From: Acidobacteriaceae bacterium
GTDB taxonomy: Bacteria; Acidobacteriota; Terriglobia; Terriglobales; Acidobacteriaceae
Direction of reading: 5' to 3'
NCBI GenBank assembly: GCA_003154055.1
Contig: PMCH01000129.1
Span: 378-8,177, forward strand
DNA length: 7,800 bases
The notes beneath the pieces were generated by a model, which worked only from the letters and a program-made list of their open reading frames with translations, did no database searches and was not told where the DNA came from. Shown here piece after piece: positions 1 to 3,861 of the stretch (positions within the stretch are counted from its first letter, which is position 1; every line of letters begins with the position of its first letter). Made by a program: the position numbers and the translations under genes.

Positions 1-383
1 TGGGAGTCGCGTACGATCAGGACCTCACTGCCGCGGGTAATCTCACGCGCCAGGAAGGCATCCTGGCCCTGGTAATGGACGCGGGATCCCACGATGGCCA
101 CTTCATCCTGCGGGTTGAAATGGATTCCCTGACCGCGCAGGAAGCGCGCGGGGGCTACATGAACTAGCAAGTCTCCCTGCTGGGTGCGCAACACCAGATG
201 CATGCCCTGGTCATCGCTGACGGGACAGAAGAACTCCTTCGTGTCCTGCACGACCCCCGATACCACGGTTTCTCCAGCCAGGCTGTAGGCGGGCGGTCCC
301 TTCTGCTGGCGGGGCCCGATGGTACTGAGTACCACCACCAGTAGAACGGCTGCCGCCCCGACGATATAGTTAACTTTTTTCAT
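1..383 (-). CDS. Secreted or membrane-anchored OB-fold-like protein, partial (3' end off window)
   Basis: An open frame starts at ATG 381-383 and runs off the left edge, giving 127 visible residues. AGGAG lies 9 nt upstream of the ATG, a well-placed Shine-Dalgarno (SD) site. Residues 1-3 are MKK and residues 7-23 are a hydrophobic stretch, so it is an exported protein or an N-terminally anchored one. From about residue 38 alternating hydrophobic residues suggest a small beta-barrel: VVSGVVQD, then MHLVLRTQQGDLLVHV, then DEVAIVGSRVHYQGQDAFLAREI. This strand-rich pattern (V.G.V, GD.L.V.., D.V.IVGS, G.D.FLAREI) is typical of OB-fold accessory domains, but that is inference from the pattern. There is one Cys, at 53. 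It lies 47 nt downstream of the deacylase gene on the same strand and may be co-transcribed. I recognise no specific function; the missing C-terminus limits the call. Confidence 0.8.
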   Translation of the reverse strand, partial: MKKVNYIVGAAAVLLVVVLSTIGPRQQKGPPAYSLAGETVVSGVVQDTKEFFCPVSDDQGMHLVLRTQQGDLLVHVAPARFLRGQGIHFNPQDEVAIVGSRVHYQGQDAFLAREITRGSEVLIVRDS

Positions 384-430
384 GGCGGTTATCTCCTAAC
401 CTCAATGCCGGGGGCGGATGGCTGGCCAGT

Positions 431-922
431 TCAGGCCGCGTGCGGTCTGGCTTTTCCTGCAGCCAGCGGGAGCACGATCGGATTCACCAGGCCGCGGAAG
501 TCGGCAAAGCCCATGCGCACCAGTTCCCGATGCGACCCGGCATTGAAAGCAATTTCCTTGTCGAGTGTCAGGCTGCTGTCGGCGAAGACCTCCATGCCGT
601 ACAGGTTGCCAAAGGGTGGCATGGCTCCCGTCTCGCAGTCGGCGAAATGCTCACGGAACTCGGCCTCGGCCGCCACTTCCACCGTATCCGCTCCGAGATA
701 TTTCTTGAGCTTGAGAAGATCAACCTTAAAAGAAGCGGGAACGACTGCCATGGCGAGTCGTCCATCCACCATCAGGATGACCGTCTTGGCCAGTTCCTTC
801 CCAGGAATGTGAGTGAGCGCGGCTACGCCCTGCGCGGTATATGCCAGGGAGTGAGAGATGACGAGGTATTTGATGTTGTTGGAGTCCAGGAACTCACGAA
901 GCTTAGAAAGAGGCACAGGCAC
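431..922 (-). CDS. YbaK/ProX-family aminoacyl-tRNA deacylase
   Basis: A 163-residue single-domain protein of the YbaK/aminoacyl-tRNA-synthetase-associated fold. Members hydrolyse amino acids wrongly attached to tRNA (for example Cys- or Ala-tRNA-Pro), acting in trans in the cytoplasm. Numbered from the first GTG, visible hallmarks are the N-terminal helix with LREFLDSNNIKY, the H24-S25 region, the conserved Lys46 in GKELAKTVIL, the substrate-pocket loop G99-A-M-P-P-F-G105, and the motif FNAGSH at 126-131. The length matches stand-alone YbaK-like proteins. The longest frame opens at GTG 920-922, but GGGAGG (922-927) abuts that codon. GTG 914-916, two codons in, has a proper 5-nt spacing and is the likelier start. 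The SD lies in a predicted leader hairpin (923-958). Which mischarged tRNA it acts on cannot be told from the sequence. Confidence 0.93.
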   Translation of the reverse strand: MPVPLSKLREFLDSNNIKYLVISHSLAYTAQGVAALTHIPGKELAKTVILMVDGRLAMAVVPASFKVDLLKLKKYLGADTVEVAAEAEFREHFADCETGAMPPFGNLYGMEVFADSSLTLDKEIAFNAGSHRELVRMGFADFRGLVNPIVLPLAAGKARPHAA

Positions 923-958
923 CTCCCGGCCGATCCGTCGGCACGGATGCTCCGGAAG
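923..958 (-). promoter_or_regulatory. Leader hairpin over the ribosome-binding site of the deacylase gene
   Basis: Read on the minus strand, CTTCCGG (958-952) can pair with CCGGGAG (929-923), seven pairs including one U-G. Inside it ATCCGT (948-943) pairs perfectly with ACGGAT (938-933) around a GCCG loop, leaving a 3x3 internal loop. The outer helix includes the GGGAG of the SD. An alternative small hairpin, GCCGA/TCGGC (942-938 with 933-929), is mutually exclusive with the inner stem. A role in translation control is inference; GC-rich DNA can form such stems by chance. Confidence 0.4.
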
Positions 959-1098
959 AGAGACCGCCGAAACATGGTGTGCGGCTCGGCGCTAGCCCTA
1001 TTGTGCGCCCGTGGAGTACCAGAAGGAATAGCGAATTGGTGGGTAGGATTCCTGGAGTGCCAAAAGGGGAAAAACTGGTGGTCAGAGTGGATCCGTGA

Positions 1099-1116
1099 CG
1101 CACCGGGACCGGTGCG
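1099..1116. repeat. 18-bp near-perfect palindrome (8-bp arms, 2-nt centre)
   Basis: The sequence is CGCACCGG, GA, CCGGTGCG: perfect 8-bp inverted arms. It begins 10 nt past the stop codon of the 75-aa gene on the minus strand. As RNA it would fold as a 7-bp stem with a 4-nt loop, but no T-run follows directly; TTTTT appears only about 28 nt further on. It could be an intergenic hairpin or terminator-like stem, or a dimeric protein-binding site. Bases 959-1098, between here and the deacylase leader, show no gene or convincing promoter to me. Confidence 0.45.
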
Positions 1117-1125
1117 GTTCAGATC

Positions 1126-1353
1126 CTACGCGGCTTCTTTGGTCACGAAAGCGTGCACGGTTCCCGGCTCTTGGGCGTCGAGCACTCGCATAGCTCGCCA
1201 GTCGTAAGGCAATTCCGTGCCGCAATCGAGACAGGCTACATAGGTTCCCGTGAGCGAAGCAGCTTTAGTGCGTCGGCCGTTTCGAACCGTGAGCGGGAAA
1301 CTGTAATGCGAATGCCGACAGCCGAACATCGAGTCCATCATCTTCGAAAACAT
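1126..1353 (-). CDS. Small Cys/His protein with zinc-ribbon-like spacing, function unknown
   Basis: A 75-residue protein starting at ATG 1351-1353, preceded by a purine-rich GGGGAGGG..AGG leader that serves as SD. Its possible metal ligands are C12, H14 and H16 in GCRHSHYSFPLT, and C41 and C44 in YVACLDCGTELPYDW. A CxHxH cluster followed 25 residues later by CxxC suggests one zinc site of rubredoxin or zinc-ribbon type; this is inferred from residue spacing only. There is no signal peptide or membrane segment, so it is presumably cytoplasmic. The combination FPLTVR, LTGTYVACLDCG and ELPYDWR feels familiar as a short conserved acidobacterial family without assigned function, but that is recollection, not a search result. 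It stands alone, with gaps of about 200 nt on both sides, and probably has its own promoter. Confidence 0.78.
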   Translation of the reverse strand: MFSKMMDSMFGCRHSHYSFPLTVRNGRRTKAASLTGTYVACLDCGTELPYDWRAMRVLDAQEPGTVHAFVTKEAA

Positions 1354-1382
1354 TTACCTACCCTCCCCACAACGGGCCGGTC

Positions 1383-1411
1383 GCGAAACCTGGCCACTTA
1401 CCTGGTGTCAA
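1383..1411 (-). promoter_or_regulatory. Weak promoter candidate for the 75-aa gene
   Basis: A perfect TTGACA (1411-1406, minus strand) sits about 55 nt before the start codon. At 17-nt spacing the -10 position reads TTTCGC (1388-1383), a poor match to TATAAT. It is therefore a -35-only candidate, perhaps needing an activator. Position and orientation fit transcription of the 75-aa gene. Confidence 0.25.
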
Positions 1412-1450
1412 AAACCTGGGCAATCTCTTACCTTAGATTCCAGCTCACCC

Positions 1451-1470
1451 CAAAAGGTTCGTTCTGAACC
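1451..1470 (-). terminator. Weak hairpin-plus-T-tract downstream of the anti-sigma gene
   Basis: On the minus strand GGTTC (1470-1466), AGAAC, GAACC (1460-1456) forms a 5-bp stem with a 5-nt loop followed directly by TTTT. It lies about 90 nt past the anti-sigma stop codon. The short stem makes this a low-confidence intrinsic terminator for the sigma/anti-sigma unit. The rest of the 1354-1558 gap shows no gene to me. Confidence 0.25.
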
Positions 1471-1558
1471 ACGGCCGTAACCCTCACGCAAGGCTACGTG
1501 TGAAGAATCAAAGACTTGGGAAGAAGTTCAGGGAAGGGCGGAAGAAATGTGCGGGCCG

Positions 1559-1816
1559 CTAAACGCTCTGCGGGCCAGACTTCTTGCTCTGCGTGCACTT
1601 GGTCATGATGGCGGAGCGCAGGCGCCCACGCAGATCGTCCGGCAACTCGTAGAGTTCGGAGTCGCGATAAATCTCGATGGTCTTGCGGGTGGTGTCGCAT
1701 ACCACGTAGCAGTTGTGGCACCAGGCCAGATGGTCCTCGAGCTCGGACTTGGTACGGTCGTCAAGCGCGCCGTCGAGGTAGCCGGTCAGTTCCTTAAGGA
1801 ATTCAGTGCATTTCAC
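1559..1816 (-). CDS. Zinc-binding anti-sigma factor (zf-HC2/ZAS type)
   Basis: An 85-residue protein with C3 and the HX3CX2C signature of zinc-containing anti-sigma domains (H29, C33, C36 in the segment DHLAWCHNCYVV). The flanking amphipathic helices, LKELTGYLDGALDD before it and a TTRKTIEIYRD helix after it, match the ZAS fold that binds an ECF sigma factor and blocks RNA polymerase access. No transmembrane segment follows, so it is a soluble cytoplasmic anti-sigma. This is unlike the many membrane-spanning members, and it suggests that the signal is sensed inside the cell, perhaps by redox of the zinc site; that last part is inference. The start is GTG 1814-1816, overlapping the sigma stop codon in a GTGA, which implies translational coupling and near-equimolar production. 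A nearby ATG (1809-1811) is out of frame. Confidence 0.88.
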   Translation of the reverse strand: MKCTEFLKELTGYLDGALDDRTKSELEDHLAWCHNCYVVCDTTRKTIEIYRDSELYELPDDLRGRLRSAIMTKCTQSKKSGPQSV

Positions 1817-2442
1817 GGGTTGCTGTCTCCACTCGCACGCTTCTGAAAAAATCGGCTCAGCCGGTCGCGCAACTGCAAGCGCGCGCGGAGAAGCCGGGAC
1901 TTCACGGCCGGGATACTCAAATCCAGTGCCTGCGCGGTCTCTTCAGTGGAGAGACCTTCCACGTCCCGCAGCACGAACACCGTCCGGAAACCGGCCGGCA
2001 ATCCCTGGATCGTGCGCGTCAGGATCTCACGCAATTCCGCCTGGTTATACATCTGCTCAGGATTCGGGCTCCAGTCCGCAACTTCGCGGGGGACGCTGTC
2101 GTCCTCGGTCTTGACTTCCTCGTCCAGCGACACCATGCGTTCCGGACGCCGTCGCCGCAACTTCATCAGCGCTTCGTTTACCGCAATCCGGACCAGCCAG
2201 GTGTAAAACTTCGACTGCTCCTGAAACTGATTGAGGTTCCCGTACGCCTTGAGGAACGCATCCTGGACTACGTCTTCCGCGTCCTCACGGTTCTGCGTGA
2301 TGTGCTGCGCGATGCGAAAGACGTTGCGATCATAGCGTCGAACCAATTCTTCGAACGCTTTATCGTCGCCGCCCTTGGCTGCCCGTACCAGCGCCAATTC
2401 TTCGCTGATGGGCTGAACTACGTTTGGTTGGATGGCACTCAT
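1813..2442 (-). CDS. ECF-type RNA polymerase sigma factor (RpoE-like)
   Basis: A 209-residue sigma-70 family protein with only regions 2 and 4, as in ECF sigma factors that redirect RNA polymerase to stress or envelope regulons. Region 2 spans about residues 34-100, with the polymerase-contact segment REDAEDVVQDAFLKAY and the -10 recognition part FYTWLVRIAVNEALMKLRRR. Region 4 spans about 138-192, with the helix-turn-helix from LSTEETAQALDLS to VKSRLLRAR that reads the -35. An acidic linker (about 101-136) joins them. The start is ATG 2440-2442; no good SD is visible before it, so initiation may be weak. The downstream anti-sigma gene overlaps its stop by 4 nt, the usual sigma/anti-sigma arrangement. 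It is divergent from the 2694 operon, which could be a target; I did not find a matching GGAAC/GTC-type promoter pair at the right spacing. Confidence 0.95.
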   Translation of the reverse strand: MSAIQPNVVQPISEELALVRAAKGGDDKAFEELVRRYDRNVFRIAQHITQNREDAEDVVQDAFLKAYGNLNQFQEQSKFYTWLVRIAVNEALMKLRRRRPERMVSLDEEVKTEDDSVPREVADWSPNPEQMYNQAELREILTRTIQGLPAGFRTVFVLRDVEGLSTEETAQALDLSIPAVKSRLLRARLQLRDRLSRFFQKRASGDSNP

Positions 2443-2492
2443 TCGTAACTTGATGCAGATTTTTCCCGCGTTCGACTCAATCTGCGAATGCT

Positions 2493-2498
2493 ATTGTA
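2493..2498 (-). promoter_or_regulatory. Candidate -10 box for the sigma/anti-sigma operon
   Basis: TACAAT on the minus strand (2498-2493) matches the housekeeping -10 at 5 of 6 positions. It would start transcription near 2486, giving a leader of about 44 nt. The sequence 17 nt upstream is not a recognisable -35. Confidence 0.35.
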
Positions 2499-2591
2499 AT
2501 GGCTTAGCGAAGATTTTTGGGGGCCGTTGTTTTGCAGTGGCTCGGGAATTGGACAACACTGGTTCGCCGTGTGACTTTCGGCACCGGGAGA

Positions 2592-2617
2592 ACACGTACT
2601 ACGGTGTACCGGTAACC
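2592..2617. promoter_or_regulatory. Palindrome cluster at the -35 position of the plus-strand promoter
   Basis: Overlapping symmetries occur here: ACAC with N8 then GTGT (2592-2607), CGGT GT ACCG (2602-2611), the perfect palindrome TACCGGTA (2607-2614), and two GTAC copies exactly 10 bp apart (2596 and 2606). The cluster sits where a -35 element should be, 14 bp upstream of TATAAT, so it is a candidate operator or activator site. The remaining sequence between 2443 and 2693 has no convincing gene; short frames there on both strands lack family features. Confidence 0.3.
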
Positions 2618-2630
2618 TCTGCAAGTGGCT

Positions 2631-2636
2631 TATAAT
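2631..2636 (+). promoter_or_regulatory. Consensus -10 box for the 2694-6174 operon
   Basis: A perfect TATAAT on the plus strand lies 57 nt before the ATG at 2694, predicting a start of transcription near 2643 and a leader of about 50 nt. The hexamer at 17-nt spacing (ACCGGT) does not resemble TTGACA, so the promoter may depend on a factor binding the palindromes just upstream. Confidence 0.5.
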
Positions 2637-2693
2637 CATTAGTTAGACGGCGGAGTAACGTTCGGACACAGAATTTTTCAGCTCGGAGCACGA

Positions 2694-3851
2694 ATGTCAG
2701 AGCGCGGTTGGATGGAGCCAATTGTGGAACGGGTGGTGTCCCAGGTTCTGGAGAGCCACACCGTCCAATTGCGCGACGAAATCGTGCGGCGGGTGATGGA
2801 AGAAATCGAGGCGCAGACGGCCGCCGCTCCGACTCCGGCGTCCAACGCCAGTTCGTCCGATCTCGCGCGTGCGGTGTCTGAGATTCAGATTGGCACCTCT
2901 CAAAAAGAAATTCTCCGCGCTTTACTTGATTGTTGCAGCCGCTACGCCGCCCGCATCGCGCTGTTCGTAGTCAAAGGCACGCACGCATCGGGTTGGCAGG
3001 GACGCGGCTTCAGCAGTGCCGATGCCCTTAAGGATTTCGCTCTCGACGCCCATGCTCCGGCGGTGGTTCGCGCCATCACGGAACGCGTGGTGGTGAACGC
3101 TCCAGCCGCCGATCTCGACAGCCGTTTTCTGCAGGATTTTGGAGCACCCGCCAGCGGAGAAGCGCGCCTTCTTCCTTTGCTGTTGAAAGATAAGGTCGCC
3201 GCCCTGGTGTATGCCGACGGCGGAACCGATTCCCAAGGCTTGCTCGATGGCGGTTCGCTGGAACTGCTCGTCCTGGCGACGAGCGCGTGGCTGGAGGTCA
3301 ACTCCCTGCGCAAGCAGGTCCACAAGGAACCTGCCGCCGAGGGCACATCATCCGAGCGATCGGAGCCGCGAGCAATGGCGGCCACTCCGGCTCCGGCCTT
3401 CAACGATCCGTTTGCCTCCCACGCTCCCGGCCACGCCATGGCTGCGGCAGCGTCGGCTGAGGTCTCGGTGCCGGCCATGAGTGCGGTTGCGGAAGCGCCG
3501 GCTGTCGCGGAGCCGCTACCCGTGGTTTCGACCGAACCGGTGGCGGCAGCGGAACCCGCGGAGGTTCCGGCAGCTCCGCCCGAAGATCAGGACACCCATC
3601 GCAAGGCCCAGCGCTTCGCGCGCCTGCTGGTCGATGAGATCAAGCTTTACAACCAGGCCAAGGTCGCCGAGGGGCGAAAACACAAAGACCTGTATGACCG
3701 TTTGAAAGAAGCTATTGAAAAAAGCCGGGGCACGTACCAAAAGCGTTATGGGAACACAGTTGCCTCTTCCGGGAATTACTTCCAACATGAATTGGTTCGC
3801 AGTCTCGCCGAAGACGACATCTCCATCATGGGAACCAATTTCAAGCACTAG
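2694..3851 (+). CDS. GAF-like domain protein with conserved helical C-terminal module
   Basis: A 385-residue soluble protein with no signal peptide. GGAG (2685-2688) lies 5 nt before ATG 2694, supporting the start. Residues 7-41 form a charged amphipathic helix (IVERVVSQVLE, RDEIVRRVMEEIEAQ), a likely dimerising coiled coil. Residues about 58-208 look like a GAF-type alpha/beta domain: EIQIGTSQKEILRALLDCC, then RIALFVVKG, then W101QGRGF, then LLPLLLKDKVAALVYADGG, then a closing helix. Residues about 209-299 are an Ala/Pro/Glu-rich disordered linker. Residues about 300-385 are a dense charged helical module (RFARLLVDEIKLYNQAKV, GRKHKDLYDRLKEAIEKSR, then YFQHELVRSLAEDD). GAF domains bind small ligands or mediate signalling; the ligand is unknown, and DCC at 79-81 could be redox-active (speculation). 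It is 10 nt upstream of the lytic transglycosylase gene, so the two are co-transcribed. I know no name for the C-terminal module. Confidence 0.85.
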   Translation: MSERGWMEPIVERVVSQVLESHTVQLRDEIVRRVMEEIEAQTAAAPTPASNASSSDLARAVSEIQIGTSQKEILRALLDCCSRYAARIALFVVKGTHASGWQGRGFSSADALKDFALDAHAPAVVRAITERVVVNAPAADLDSRFLQDFGAPASGEARLLPLLLKDKVAALVYADGGTDSQGLLDGGSLELLVLATSAWLEVNSLRKQVHKEPAAEGTSSERSEPRAMAATPAPAFNDPFASHAPGHAMAAAASAEVSVPAMSAVAEAPAVAEPLPVVSTEPVAAAEPAEVPAAPPEDQDTHRKAQRFARLLVDEIKLYNQAKVAEGRKHKDLYDRLKEAIEKSRGTYQKRYGNTVASSGNYFQHELVRSLAEDDISIMGTNFKH

Positions 3852-3861
3852 GTAGGATTCA

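Noticed and set aside
1056..1075. Possible sigma-54 promoter (TTTTGGCAC on the minus strand)
   Set aside because: The TGGCAC half has no TTGCA-like -12 element at the required distance.
903..1103. 66-codon minus-strand frame upstream of the deacylase
   Set aside because: No recognisable motif, overlaps the deacylase start and its leader hairpin, composition looks random.
440..1207. A 255-codon plus-strand open frame
   Set aside because: It runs antisense through the deacylase gene and the gap beyond; its translation is Arg/His/Cys-rich with no family features, while the minus-strand gene has clear motifs.
2432..2639. Short open frames on both strands in the divergent promoter region
   Set aside because: No usable ribosome-binding site or family pattern; the region is better explained as promoters and leaders.
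2641..2670. ECF-type promoter (GAAC and GTCT motifs, minus strand) upstream of the sigma gene, suggesting autoregulation
   Set aside because: The two motifs are only about 11 nt apart, too close for an ECF -35/-10 pair.
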